Positions 1-10,898 of a stretch of 64,000 bases of DNA are shown here, piece by piece. Below the pieces are notes generated by a model, which was given only the letters and a program-made list of their open reading frames with translations, searched no databases and was not told the origin of the DNA. The position numbers and the translations under genes are program-made. The stretch comes from Nymphaea colorata. Lineage: Eukaryota; Streptophyta; Magnoliopsida; Nymphaeales; Nymphaeaceae. The first letter of the stretch is position 1; each line of letters starts with the position of its first letter. The DNA is taken from assembly GCF_008831285.2 (NCBI RefSeq), contig NC_045150.1, forward strand, positions 9,188,001 through 9,252,000, given 5' to 3'.

Positions 1-1
1 A

Positions 2-1834
2 GGGGTCACGGTGGATGCTCAGCCCATTGTTGCCCGGGATCACTTGTTTGGCCAGGTTTATGTTAGAAAGGAAAAAGCTACAGTGGAATATGTTGGTGAT
101 GAGGATAGAACCAATCCCAATCCTGTGATCTCCCCGGATGACCCAAGTCCATCGAATGAAGAGCTCCCCATTGCTGTGCGCAAAGGCACCAGGTCATGTA
201 CTTCTCACCCTATTCAGAGATTTGTTTCTTATGCTAAGCTCAGTACAAATTACAAATGTTTTATCACAACCTTATCCAAAGTTGTTATTCCCAGGTCGGT
301 GGATGATGCTAAGGATGATCCCAAGTGGTTACATGCTATGACAGAGGAGATGGGTGCGTTAGCTAAGAACAAAACATGGGAAGTTGTTGATATCCCTAAA
401 GGGACACACTTAGTTGGCTCTAAGTGGGTTTACAACGTGAAGTACAAACCTGATGGCACTGTAGATCGATATAAAGCTCGTTTGGTTGCAAAGGGGTTCA
501 GCCAGAAGTATGGGATCGACTATCTTGAGACCTTTGCCCCTGTTGCAAAGTTGAAGACCGTGAGGGTTATTCTTGCTCTTGCTGTGCACAGGAAGTGGCG
601 CATGGACCAGCTTGATGTTAAAAATGCGTTCTTGAACGGCCATCTGGAGGAAGAAGTCTATATGAGCATGCCTCCCGGGTATGTTCAAGAGGGAAAATGT
701 TGTCACCTCAAGAAAGCTTTGTATGGCTTGAAGCAGTCGCCTAGAGCTTGGTTTGAGAGACTAAGGATCGTTATGAAGTCTACTGGGTACAAGCAAGGAA
801 ATGGAGATCATACCCTATTCATAAAGCAGAGAGGTGGTCTGGTGAGTCTTCTCCTTGTCTACGTTGATGATATGATTGTCACTGGCAGTGACGAAGAAGA
901 AAACAGAAAGATGAAGGAGAGATTAGCTAAAGAATTCGACCTCAAGGATCTGGGTAAGCTGAGATACTTTCTGGGGATAGAGATTGCTCGATCAGAGACA
1001 GGGCTGGTTATGAATCAAAGGAAGTACACTCTTGACTTACTAAAGGAGACAGGCAAACTTGGTTGTAGGCCCTATCTTACTCCTATAGAGTCGGGAACTA
1101 AGATAAGTATCAAGACGGGCACTATTCTGGATGAGGAAGGAAAAGGGCGATATCAGAGGCTAGTAGGTAAGCTTATCTATCTTACTCTAACTCGCCCTGA
1201 TATCACGTATGCGGTAAATGTGCTAAGTCAATTTATGCATGCTCCCACGGATTGTCACTGGAAGAGTGCAGAAAGAGTGTTGGGATATCTAAAGAATGAC
1301 CCAGGAAAAGGACTGTTGTATGCTCGACAAGACAAACTTACTATTGAGGGCTACTCAGATGCAGATTGGGCAGGTTGCACTGACACAAGGAGGTCTACTA
1401 CAGGGTATTGTATCTTTCTTGGAGGTAACCTAGTTGTTTGGAGAAGTAAGAGGCAAGAAGTATGTTCGAGGTCTAGTGCTGAGGCTGAGTACAGGGCTGT
1501 TGCAATGGGGGTTACAGAGATGCTGTGGCTGAAGATTCTTTTGACTGATATTGGTGTGGAACTGGGAGATAAAATGAAGATGTACTGTGACAACAAGTCT
1601 GCGATTAATCTTGCCAATAATCCAGTTCTACATGACATGACCAAACATGTGGAGATTGACCGTCATTTTATCCAGGAACGCATTGACTCAAAGGAGCTGA
1701 TTCTGCCATATATGAAGTCTGAAGATCAAGTTGCAGACGTCCTAACTAAAGGGCTTTGTACTTCTTCATTCGAAAAGAATGTTAGCAAGCTTGGCATGTT
1801 TGACATGTATGCCAAGCTTGAGGGGGAGTGTTAG
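2..1834 (+). CDS. copia pol polyprotein, C-terminal part (reverse transcriptase and RNase H)
   Basis: The frame is open from base 2, so this is the tail of a longer polyprotein with no real start here. After a linker with the usual low-complexity proline/asparagine stretch comes the copia reverse transcriptase, with conserved blocks near 340-700 (W-V-Y-KYKPDG-V-RYKARLVAKGF, LDVKNAFLNG, and PPGY with LKKALYGLKQSPRAW) and the catalytic YVDDM box at about 860-875. The RNase H domain follows with ADWAGC, the SSAEAEY box (about 1470-1490) and a CDNKSA box (about 1586-1603). There is no internal stop or frameshift. The stop codon at 1832-1834 lies inside the first bases of the LTR, which is common in copia elements. 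Reverse transcriptase copies element RNA into DNA in cytoplasmic particles. Confidence 0.95.
   Translation, partial: GVTVDAQPIVARDHLFGQVYVRKEKATVEYVGDEDRTNPNPVISPDDPSPSNEELPIAVRKGTRSCTSHPIQRFVSYAKLSTNYKCFITTLSKVVIPRSVDDAKDDPKWLHAMTEEMGALAKNKTWEVVDIPKGTHLVGSKWVYNVKYKPDGTVDRYKARLVAKGFSQKYGIDYLETFAPVAKLKTVRVILALAVHRKWRMDQLDVKNAFLNGHLEEEVYMSMPPGYVQEGKCCHLKKALYGLKQSPRAWFERLRIVMKSTGYKQGNGDHTLFIKQRGGLVSLLLVYVDDMIVTGSDEEENRKMKERLAKEFDLKDLGKLRYFLGIEIARSETGLVMNQRKYTLDLLKETGKLGCRPYLTPIESGTKISIKTGTILDEEGKGRYQRLVGKLIYLTLTRPDITYAVNVLSQFMHAPTDCHWKSAERVLGYLKNDPGKGLLYARQDKLTIEGYSDADWAGCTDTRRSTTGYCIFLGGNLVVWRSKRQEVCSRSSAEAEYRAVAMGVTEMLWLKILLTDIGVELGDKMKMYCDNKSAINLANNPVLHDMTKHVEIDRHFIQERIDSKELILPYMKSEDQVADVLTKGLCTSSFEKNVSKLGMFDMYAKLEGEC
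1817..1828 (+). other. polypurine tract (plus-strand primer)
   Basis: A purine-rich run (TTGAGGGGGAG) lies directly before the TGTTAGAATATG start of the LTR. This is the expected place for the RNase H-resistant primer used for plus-strand DNA synthesis in LTR elements. Confidence 0.85.
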
Positions 1835-2114
1835 AATATGTTGCTGTGGGAACCGGATCCATTCCTGGACCCGGTTCTATGGGGCGCGGGTACCGAGGCG
1901 GGCTCGGTACCCTAGGCGGCTTCTCCTCTCTTCCTCTATATATTGTCACTTGTGTTTAGTGTTGAATTAAGTGAAATATAATTTTCTCTCTCCTAGGGTT
2001 GCGGTGTGCCCCTAGGTCAGAGCCTCCCCGTGGTTTTTCACCTCTTTCTGAGGTTTTCCACGTAGATTGTGTGTTCGTTCTCCACTCTCTCTCTTTGTGG
2101 TTCGTGTTTCTACA
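1829..2114 (+). repeat. 3' LTR of the copia element
   Basis: The LTR starts TGTTAGAATATG directly after the polypurine tract and ends at TTTCTACA, giving TG...CA ends with imperfect short inverted termini (TGTTAGAA / TTCTACA). The length of 286 bp fits small copia LTRs. A TATATAT box at 1937-1943 would drive element transcription. Two neighbouring hairpin-capable inverted repeats (1850-1877 and 1888-1912) lie upstream of the TATA box, in the likely U3. The right end is set from the terminal dinucleotide and inverted termini; it could shift by a few bases because no second LTR is available. Confidence 0.85.
1937..1943 (+). promoter_or_regulatory. LTR TATA box
   Basis: TATATAT preceded by a CT-rich stretch, about 110 bp into the LTR. 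This is the normal location of a copia U3 promoter. The transcript start would be around 1965-1975. Confidence 0.55.
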
Positions 2115-2754
2115 CTATTTTACCTTAAACAGTGAAAAACAACTAAAGCACAAATAAATGACAATAATAATGAAAGCATTTGAGCTGATGATTGGACCAA
2201 AAGTCGAGCATAGTGGACTGTGGATACCTCAGGAAGGGAGGGGTGGGGGGGTGTGTTGACAACCCAAAAAGCAGGTAATGAGGCACACAGATATAAAGAA
2301 TTCTTTGGCAAGAGGGTGTCGTAAACAACATAAAGACAAATCTAAGAGGTTATAGAAAGGGAGATACAAGTTGATTGGTTAGTAGATTGATTTTATGAAC
2401 ACTAGGAGCCAACTTTTGCTTGTTGGGAAGCTTGATTATCGATGCTGGTATGGGTTTATCTTCAGCTTGAAGGGAAAACAGAAAAAAAAGAAAGAAACAG
2501 TGAAGGAAAAACATAGACCTAGGGTGCAACATAGGTAAAGAAGACTTAAAAATTACTTACAGACTATGTATCGCTGGTATTACACTAAGCCGGGATGAAT
2601 GCAATTAAGGCTGTAACATGTAGCCCAAACTTCCAGCATGAACACCATTGAGAAAAATGTATCACATTGCAAGAAGATTTTGTAAATCTATTTGTTTGTT
2701 ACCTATTAAAGCTAAGTTTTAGAACTCATGATTATAATGAAGTTTTCGTCTTAC
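2115..2754. other. intron sequence of the LPAT gene, no exon visible
   Basis: This stretch lies between the LTR and the splice donor of LPAT exon 8. I looked on the minus strand for the next conserved LPAT block (the VHVHIKRH-type segment and the ELPE-D...WC segment) and found nothing. Short open frames here have no plant-gene character. It reads as AT-rich intron sequence with a G-rich patch near 2235-2250. Confidence 0.6.
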
Positions 2755-5383
2755 CACAGACGGCTTCCTTGCCAAAATATTGAGCATTGTGGGTGCAGGT
2801 TGACCACGAGGAACAGCCACAGTGACATCATAAATAGCAGGTACAAAGGAACGTATGGTGTTTATGGTTGACACAAATCCCTGAACTCAACATAAAATAC
2901 AACAGATAAATAAAATGAAATTTGCATTGCCATGTTTGACAACTATTCCTTCAAAAGAAAATAAATATAATGTACTTTGAACAGAAAATTGTAAAATACG
3001 GGAGGATATTTCTCATTATAAGCTAACAGTACAAGTTAACGTGCCATGAGAAAAATAGGCAAATTTAAAGAATCTTATTACTAGAGACATCCAATGCATG
3101 TACCATATGAAACATAAATGTTAATTAACTATGAAGAGATCACTAAGTTAGGACTTAAACTCTAGACTGACTTCCTGCTTGAAAGCAATTCACATTTTTA
3201 AGGGTCATCACATTTCCTATTAAGAGAAAGCACGAGAAGCAACATAAGAGTTCTTAAAGGGTCTGATAAAATAATGAGAATCATGAGAAACTCAGGAAAT
3301 TCTTAAAGCATAAAAGATTGAGTTTTATCGGGATTTTCAGTGCATAAGAAAGGAGACCTTTGTTCGAGGAACTAGTGTATTTCTAGGAACTGGTAGTCCT
3401 GCAGTCATTGCATATTGCTGAGCTGCTAAAAGTTTTTCCTGGGTGAATCGTGTTCCTTCAACAAAAAGAGCTAACCAAAAAGGCTGAGGAAAATCTTCCA
3501 ACATTTGCAATCCAGCCTGCAGTTGTGAAGAACGTAAACCATGGAATTAGTAAAGATATGTGCATACAAAAAGCTAAGTTTATCACTACTTTTACCTGCT
3601 TAGATTAAGTAATGGTTTATTACCTTCAATGTGGCTTGGTCCTTTGCCCAGCTTCTCTCAAGGAAAACATATTCGGAAAAGAACATTGACCATCCAAAAA
3701 CCTACACATGTCAAACATGCTTGATGGAACGAATTAGTGCCTGGAAACATATGGAATACTATCAGTCAAGCATTCGTTATTCCAAAAGAACTTTCCTTTC
3801 TCCAAAACCACAAATACTACCGTATGACTACTACTGCTACTGATGCTGTTGTTATTGTTGCCACTGTCACCAATGAGGTACATCAGTCTCGAATTTTTTT
3901 TAGTCCAAATATGGCGTTCATGTTCTGCTGTGACAGCCACTAGGTTGAACCAGCCCAGAGATTGAGATTCGGAAAAGTTTGGTTCAACAGCCATATAACT
4001 GGCTGAGCAAGGGGCATATAACACAGAAGAGTTTTGTACAAACAAAAGTATAGAAAGGCTAATAATTCACTGCAATTGACAAACTATAGACTCAAAAATG
4101 ACACAAAGAAAGGGGTACCAGACGCCAGACTTACCGGAAGAAATTTTGAAGACTTCTTCATGACAGCAAGTGCACTTCCAAGACAGCCTGAGCGCTACAA
4201 TGAGAAGATCAAGTCAACACGTTCCGTAACTTAGAGCAGTCATCCCCATTGTATTGAAAGCAAAAAGAAACCATATCCTACTACAATATAACTAACAAGC
4301 TCTTCTATTTATCTCATAAAGAAACAGTGTGCAAGCTAACTATTAAAAGGTGACTGTCAGAAATTTACCTGGGCTAAAACCCATCCAACAAGCCAATCGA
4401 CATCACTTCTATGATTAGACATGACAAGAGCATGCTCCTTACCTGAAACATTATACATGGCAAACATGGCATTAGTGCATCTGCACTCCCATAAACACAA
4501 GGGATGCAAATAAAGTAAATGAATAAAAATATTATCACCCACCCATAGCTTGTAATGTAACATAATCAGTATACACTTGAACCTGGACAGCCAGCAGAAG
4601 AAAATAGTCACTGATCATGAGGCTTGTGTTGACCAATTATCACATTAAAGAAGTATTTATTCTGTTCGGTAACTGTGAATTGAATGAAGGCAACAGGGGA
4701 TATATAACAAATTAAATTCCTGCTATACAGGAACGTCGCAATGTGCTAGCTAGGACGTGTTTTCAGTGGCGACCAGGTGAACTCCTTCTAGACATAATTG
4801 CAGGTGTTTGAATCCTTTTTTTCTTATTTCCCGAGAAGCGCTTTGAAGTGTATTGCTACAGATGAAAGCTTGAATATTTTATCAAGCTCCAGTATACCAT
4901 GAGGCATTGATTCTTGTCTGGAAAAATACATATGGAGACTTTCATTGAGTACACTTGTCAGGGGTTCTCTCTGCTAATAACCAGAGTCCATTTAGAAGGC
5001 TATAAACGTATGCACAAGGAATACCTGGTGAACGGACACTCAACAAGCAACATGAAGAGCTGGAACGTAACGAGGTAGAGTAGGAATGCAGTATTGAACA
5101 AGCAAATCACCTTATTGGAAAAGTGTTTCATGCGAAGTACTGTATTTAGGAACTCCAGTACCTGAACTTAATTTCTTAAGGAACTGCTCGTCTTATCTAT
5201 TTGAGACATAGTCGCTAATTAATGAAAGGACTCGGAAGCTAAACGAGATGGAGAAGCAGGGAATCCATGTTTTTAGAATTATTACATTCATGTCTTGGAA
5301 AATGTATTAGCTTAGACGATGGCATCTGGTGAAGCAGTGCAAACAGCAGAGGCGGATTCCCTCGTAGTAGTAGTAGCAGCAGT

Positions 5384-5419
<36 letters not shown>

Positions 5420-5899
5420 TAAATCCTCCCCACCAATCAAAAAGCCACACCACCTCCAACCACAGCAGCTCAGCGAGAACTCGATTGATCCTCCTGTGCA
5501 ACCTTTTGGAAAATGGGCGGAAGGAAAGATAGCAAATGGCCTGAAACAAGAATTGAAAGGAAGCATGAATACTTGCACGCATACCCGCGTGCATTTGTGA
5601 ACAAAACGGAAAAGAACTCCCACGAAATGTATGCAATTCCTGCTTCTCATATCATGTTCACAGCCTTTGATTCGACACAAACAAGAAAATTTAAAATTGT
5701 ATCCGGTAAAAGAAGCCAAAAACAAACTAATCAACCAACGAACAAGATAAGCAGATCTACCAACAGACTCTGTCTGTCTGTCTGTGTGGATACCAACATT
5801 AGACAAGAAAGATGGTACCTGTAAAAGATTGATAACGAGTCCGGAAAGAAGAAAAAGAAGGCCGATCGGGACAATGGCCACAGCTGCCAAGAGAGCCAT
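2755..5899 (-). CDS. LPAT2: 1-acyl-sn-glycerol-3-phosphate acyltransferase (LPAAT), 5' eight exons
   Basis: LPAAT transfers an acyl group from acyl-CoA to lysophosphatidic acid in the ER, making phosphatidic acid for glycerolipids. Exons in transcription order: 5899-5819, 5540-5418, 4582-4543, 4442-4369, 4194-4135, 3701-3624, 3516-3358, 2880-2755. Phases join exactly and give 247 residues. The N-terminus holds a hydrophobic segment (residues 5-25). Exon 4 carries the acyltransferase block I histidine motif NHRSDVDW, and exon 7 carries the VEGTRFT substrate motif. The family is about 370-390 residues, so roughly 130 C-terminal residues are missing; the donor GTAAGA after exon 8 shows that splicing continues. 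The next exons are not found before the copia LTR, so they probably lie beyond the element, outside the window. The sequence resembles class A LPAT2 more than LPAT3, but the paralogue number is a guess. Confidence 0.9.
5386..5416 (+). repeat. (GA)n microsatellite abutting the LPAT exon 2 donor
   Basis: About 15 AG/GA units. On the gene strand this is (CT)n starting immediately after the splice donor of LPAT exon 2, so the donor reads AAG|GTCTCTCT. Confidence 0.9.
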
Positions 5900-6060
5900 C
5901 TTTCTGCACCGTGCACTAAAGATCTAAGAATTTCAGAGGAAAAACCAACGACTGACCACAATGAAGAGATGAAGATTGAGAGATAGAAAGGGGAGCGGGG
6001 GTGGTGGTGGGGAAGGGAGAGAGAGGGAGTATCGTTGTAGTTGTCTAAGTTTTTTTTGGA
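5900..6060 (-). promoter_or_regulatory. pyrimidine-rich leader of the LPAT gene
   Basis: On the minus strand, directly upstream of the LPAT start codon, the sequence is strongly CT-rich (5985-6030 on the plus strand is almost pure G/A). CT-rich leaders are common in plant 5' UTRs. A weak TATA-like CTATATC on the minus strand near 6074-6080 is the only core-promoter candidate I see. Confidence 0.35.
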
Positions 6061-7691
6061 ATGCTCAGCCGCAGATATAGGAGAGGAGAACCCTCCACGA
6101 CCTCGTTAACCACCTCAACTACCAAATGAGGAGACCACCTCGTTTCTTAACCCCCCCAACGGCTAAATTTCACCCCCATTTCCTAGCTCCCGAATGCCAA
6201 CTTCAAATGTGTGTTTAACTACCAAAGAATTGCAATCGTCTCGCCAACCACACGCTGCAACTCAGGAATTTGAATACCTCAGTACGACAGATACATAAAT
6301 TTCCTTGTTGATATGATTCTCACAAATTGGTCATTACAGTGATATTTTTTTTTCTGTACCCAGTTTTGAAACTCTCGCGTCTGATGCAAATTGATGCAAC
6401 ATTTGGGACTTCATCATAATCCCGTGTTTTGGAGTTTCAGTATCTTCATTTTTCTTCTAATGAGCAAACTGTTATTTTAGAGCACGACACCAGATGAGGC
6501 TAAGTTTAACCTGCCATAACTATATTTGGAAGAGCTGTCTCTACGCAAGATCAATCATCTGGTGAAGATCAGACACCCATTTGAGAGATTTTAACATTTA
6601 CTGATGGGATTTTACTGTAGGAAAATGCAGATTGTCCCATGTGGGTCAAAAGATCAATGCCTAATTGGAATATTCCCTTTTCTCCCTTGCCTTTTCTTTT
6701 GGTTCTTCTGAGAGAACCATTCCATAAGACTTGTGGGCACATGCCATCTTAGCTGGTAACAGATCAGCACGCTTTGTGGATTAATCGATCCCAACTGTTG
6801 TAGATCTGGATTTAACCAGTTATTTGGAACAACACTTGATAGGAGAAATCTCCATGTTCTTCTTCATTTTTCTCAATTTTGTTTTTCCATTGGCAGCACC
6901 AGATTAAATGGAATAGACCATACAGTGAATCAGCGAAACTTGTAACTTTATGTACTTAAAAAATAAATTAAATATATAATAAAAACCCTAAAAAACAATT
7001 ACAAATAATTGGGAAATAGAGCATGGCATGAATCAAATCCATTTACCACCAACTCTATTCAAATCAGCTCAATTCGAGCCGATTTTTGCACTGCTGCTTC
7101 CTGGCCATGACATCACATGTTATATTTCAAGATCATTGCCAAATAGTATTTGTCCATACATCTCACATTTCACCAAAAGACATTTCCTTGGATTGCCAAG
7201 ATCGGGATCAATTCAGATCTATGGCTAATTCTCATATACGATGCACGGAAAAAGAGAGACAAGGATGAAACATAGTTTTGTTCAACTTGGGGTCAGTGGA
7301 AACAAAGACAAACACATGCATGGCTGTCATCTTAAATGAAATCCAAGTTTTATGATGATGCCACACCAACATCATGATCCGACATGATCCATGTGAATTC
7401 CACTACAATACTTTAGCATTCATCATCGTCTTCAACCATGTTCTAAATGACATAATGCAATGTTTGTCAGCATCTACATAGCATGTTCAAGTAAGTTACA
7501 GGCCCCACCAGCCAATAGAAGCTCTGCTTCCCTAGGCACCTGGTTTTGGAGAATTTTAAGTTGGAAGAGAGGAAACGGGATTTGGACATTCAGTTCAAAG
7601 ATAATCTCAACATCCAGTGTTAGCTTTGCACTAAGAGGGTACATTAAAGCATTAGGACGCTGGATCTACATATTGAACTTGACTCTATTAC

Positions 7692-7893
7692 TAACTATGT
7701 TTGGATGGAGGGAAAGAGAGGGAAAGGAATGGCTGGAAGGGAAAGGAAAGGGAGGGAAGGGAAGGGAAGGGAAGGAACATCCATTCCTTTTCCTTCCAAT
7801 CTCTCAATTTTCAGAGGGATTGAAATTACATTAAAAACCCATTTCATTCTCCTCTCCTTCTTTTCCTTTCATTTGCATCCAAACACATTTATT
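7692..7893. mobile_element. MITE-like element with purine-rich interior
   Basis: The left end (about 7692) reads CTAACTATGTTTGGATGGAG. The right end, read on the other strand from about 7893, reads CTAATAAATGTGTTTGGATG. These form imperfect terminal inverted repeats around a shared TGTTTGGATG core, and both are followed by purine-rich DNA. The GTTTGG core is common at the ends of plant MITEs. No clean target duplication was found, so the boundaries and superfamily are uncertain. Confidence 0.5.
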
Positions 7894-8258
7894 AGTTCCC
7901 ATTTCCTTTATAATTAGTCATTCAAACACAGGAAAGAACTTTCTTTCCATTCCTTTCTCTCCTTCTTCCTCTGTCCTGTAACAGTGAAGAACAAGCTTAA
8001 AAAGCTAATTTGGGTGCTTAGTATGATAGATCTGAATTTGCCTCACAACCGGTGTTTCTTTTTTTTTTTTGGGTTTATATTATGAAAAACTGCACTGGAG
8101 TTGAGAGACTTTATCACTTGCCCAACAACATAAAACATCAAAGCTAGTGCTTCTTCTACTCTCATGGCTTATGCCTGTTTAGACTTATGCAGAGGGTCGA
8201 AACCGAACAATTGGTTTTTTACCAACTACTGACCCAACCAGTTATGTCAAATTCCTTA

Positions 8259-8607
8259 GAGGTAGTTTGGCAACAGGGACACTTTACTTTGTGAGTATCT
8301 CAATAATCTGCTTTAAAAGTTAATGGAACAATAGTTCCAACGTACAATGAACCGACCTCAAGCTTTAGGCCAAATTCATAGGACCTTCGTAAAGTCTCTT
8401 TGTTCCATAAATCTATTGTTACTGTTACTAAATGACCACTAAAGGTTGTTAACAGGAGGACACTCTACTCTGCAAGTGTCTTATGAAATTACCCAAAAAA
8501 ATGTGCCATATATACAATACATTAGTTCTAGTGTTTCATAAATCTATCTCATTTTTTGGGCAGATTCATGAGACACTCACATAATGTCTCTAATGTCAAA
8601 CACTCTC
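8259..8607. mobile_element. Tourist-like (PIF/Harbinger) MITE candidate
   Basis: The left end is GAGGTAGTTTGGCAACAGGG; the right end, read on the other strand, is GAGAGTGTTTGACATTAGAG. The similarity continues inward (TGTGAGTATCTCA versus TGTGAGTGTCTCA), giving imperfect terminal inverted repeats of about 40 bp. Both sides are flanked by TTA (8256-8258 and 8608-8610), the target duplication typical of PIF/Harbinger elements. At 349 bp with no reading frame, it would be non-autonomous. Confidence 0.65.
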
Positions 8608-10179
8608 TTAGGCCCTCATTGTGGGCCTAATATGCACGCAAAATGATATAAAGAAATAAGCTTCGTTGGATGGAACTCAACTATAAATGCCCGTAAAGAT
8701 TTCTTGAAAATATTCCTCAACTCAAAATTGTTTTCAATCTTATTCTTAGAATATTATGTAAAGCGCATCTCTTGGCATGCAAAAGAGCCAAAGGACATCC
8801 TAAGAAGGTTACAAGGCATATAATGGGTCATCATGTAAGAGTATGGTTTTCATGTGTTGCGGAGATAAATGGCAATATGACAAGCTGAGCTAACAAGATC
8901 TTAAGCATTCAGATTTGGATTAAGACCTAAATTCTTAAACTAAATCTAGATTATAGTAGAAAAAGATTTGACATGCATATGCAATGAATATCGGACCTTT
9001 CTCGAATCCCAGTATGATCTCAGAGTCCAATTGGATTTGGTTGTTAAACCGCGTACTTAATCCTATTAGTAATGGGATCCAATATCTAATTAGATGGTTT
9101 AAGATCCGGGTCCCTAATGAAGGTTACTGCTTACCCAGAGAGAGAGAGAGAGAAAGAAGAAGAGGGGAAAAAAGCCGATCTACTTAACCTCCATAATGAC
9201 ACCCCTAGTCTCAATCTCAACATTCATACCGGTTTCTTACCCGTAAGAGAGGGAGATTTAAGCTAACCTACCTCAAAAAGCCTTTGGAAGCCGACTGATG
9301 GTAGGGAGAACTCTTTCATTTAACTGGCAGGGACATTTTAGTCATTTCAAACGTATAACATATGGTCCCTTCTTAAGGATCATAACATATATAACCTGTT
9401 AAACCAATAAAGTTAAGAAGAAATGAGATCTACAGTTCTTGCACTAAAAAAATACAAAAAACATATTGAAAGGGAAAATGGGCAAATGACATTTGATGCC
9501 CCCAACACCTGAGTTAAGCTTTATGGTAAACATGATACTCGAGTTCAAAGATGTATACCATATAGTAAACCTTGAATACACAAGGGTATAGCTTTAATTT
9601 TATGCAAAAGACAGATTCCCTAAATAAACAACAAAAAAGTTTTAACGAAATTTTCTAAGCCAAACTATTTTTACTTGTTGCGGTAGCATTCATGATATGT
9701 GTGTTATGTTTTGATGGTAGATAATTCAAAATGAAAAGAGAACATTAGTGGTCGACAAAAAATATTATCTGATATTAGTGGAAATGATGAACTTGTAATA
9801 TATTGTCCCGAGTAGCACAAACTATAAGCAAAGTTGCTTTGAAAGAAATAGCTAGAAATTTTTGACTGAGGTGCACCGTAATCAATGTTAAACTCTTCAA
9901 ATACATGTAAAAAAATGTAAAAATGATTGACGGGCACCATATATAAACAAGTGAACGATTGGAGACACTAGTATATAAATAGACAAAATGGTTGGAGGCA
10001 ACCAACGTATAAATTAATACATTTTGTGAGGCCGTATGGGCAAACTGCCCACACACTCCCAGCTCCACACATGGTTAAATCCCTTATAATCCGTTTAATG
10101 AGGTCGATCAACCACTCAAATCAAAATTTTCAAAGCATGCACAGACCTGTAATCATTATTATTTAAGGGGCTTACCATA

Positions 10180-10898
10180 TAGGGGTGAACACGAGCCGAG
10201 TCGAGCTCGAGTTGAGTCAACTCGAGCTCGGCTCGACAAATGAAACCTCAATCTCGACTCGGCTCAAGCTCGAAAATAGCTCGACGGCTCGAGCTCGACT
10301 CAACAATTATGTGTTGAGCTCAAGCTCGACTTGATTAAGACTCGACAAACTTGTTTGAATAGAATTGATATTTGTTGATGTCGAACTTGACAAACTCGTT
10401 TGAATAGAATTGATATTCATTGTTACGTGTTGAGCTCGAACTCGACAAACTAGTAGAATTGACATTCATTGTTACGTGTTGAGTTCGAACTCAATAAACT
10501 CGTTTGAATAGAATCGATATTCATTGTTACGCGTTGAGCTTGAGCTCGACAAACTCATTTGAATAGAATTGATATTCATCGTTATCGTTACGTGTTGAGC
10601 TCGAGCTCGACTCGATTAAGGCTAAAAAAAACTCGTTTGAATAGAATTGATATTCATCGTTACGTGTTGTGCTCGAGCTCATAAACTCGTTTGAATATAT
10701 CGACTTGATTAAGGCTCGGCACACTCGATTAAGGCTCGAGCGCAACTCAGCAGTTACGTGTTGAACTCGAATTCAACTTGATTATTTGAACGAGTAGACT
10801 CATAAACTCGAGCTCGACTCGTTAAGCAAATGAGTTGGCTCGAACTAATTCATGAGCCGAACTTTAACGAGTCGAGCTCGAGTCGTTGTTCAGCCCTA
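10180..10898. mobile_element. non-autonomous hAT-like element rich in GAGCTCGAG motifs
   Basis: The left end is TAGGGGTGAACACGAGCCG and the right end, read on the other strand, is TAGGGCTGAACAACGACTCG, giving matching terminal inverted repeats. The flanks are CTTACCATA (10171-10179) and CTTACCAAT (10899-10907), sharing the first 7 of 9 bases, which looks like a slightly decayed target duplication. The TAGGG start fits the YARNG terminal pattern of hAT elements. The interior is packed with GAGCTCGAG-type palindromes and a degenerate minisatellite. There is no reading frame for a transposase. Confidence 0.7.
10335..10700 (+). repeat. degenerate minisatellite inside the hAT-like element
   Basis: Six or seven imperfect copies of a unit of roughly 50-75 bp are built around CTCGTTTGAATAGAATTGAT, ATTCATTGTTACGTGTTGAG and CTCGAGCTCGACAAA. 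Copies differ by substitutions and by small insertions such as a GATTAAGGCT segment. Confidence 0.8.

Larger units (their letters stand above)
1..2114 (+). mobile_element. Ty1/copia LTR retrotransposon, 3' portion
   Basis: The left edge cuts this element, so gag, protease and most of integrase are outside. Visible parts in order are the end of the pol reading frame, a polypurine tract and a 3' LTR. The integrase-RT-RNase H order is copia-type (in gypsy elements integrase comes last). The pol frame is open throughout, so this copy is probably fairly young. It lies antisense to the LPAT gene that begins at 5899 on the minus strand, and that gene's last exons are missing between 2115 and 2754. 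I infer that the element sits in an LPAT intron. The target-site duplication cannot be checked because the 5' LTR is outside. Confidence 0.95.

Noticed and set aside
5312-5899. 195-codon minus-strand frame starting at the LPAT ATG
   Set aside because: Only its first 27 codons are coding; it reads through intron 1 and the (CT)n tract. The spliced exons fit the family.
10335-10700. Regularly spaced repeats resembling a CRISPR array
   Set aside because: Units are degenerate, variable in spacing and lie inside a plant DNA element; no CRISPR in nuclear plant DNA.
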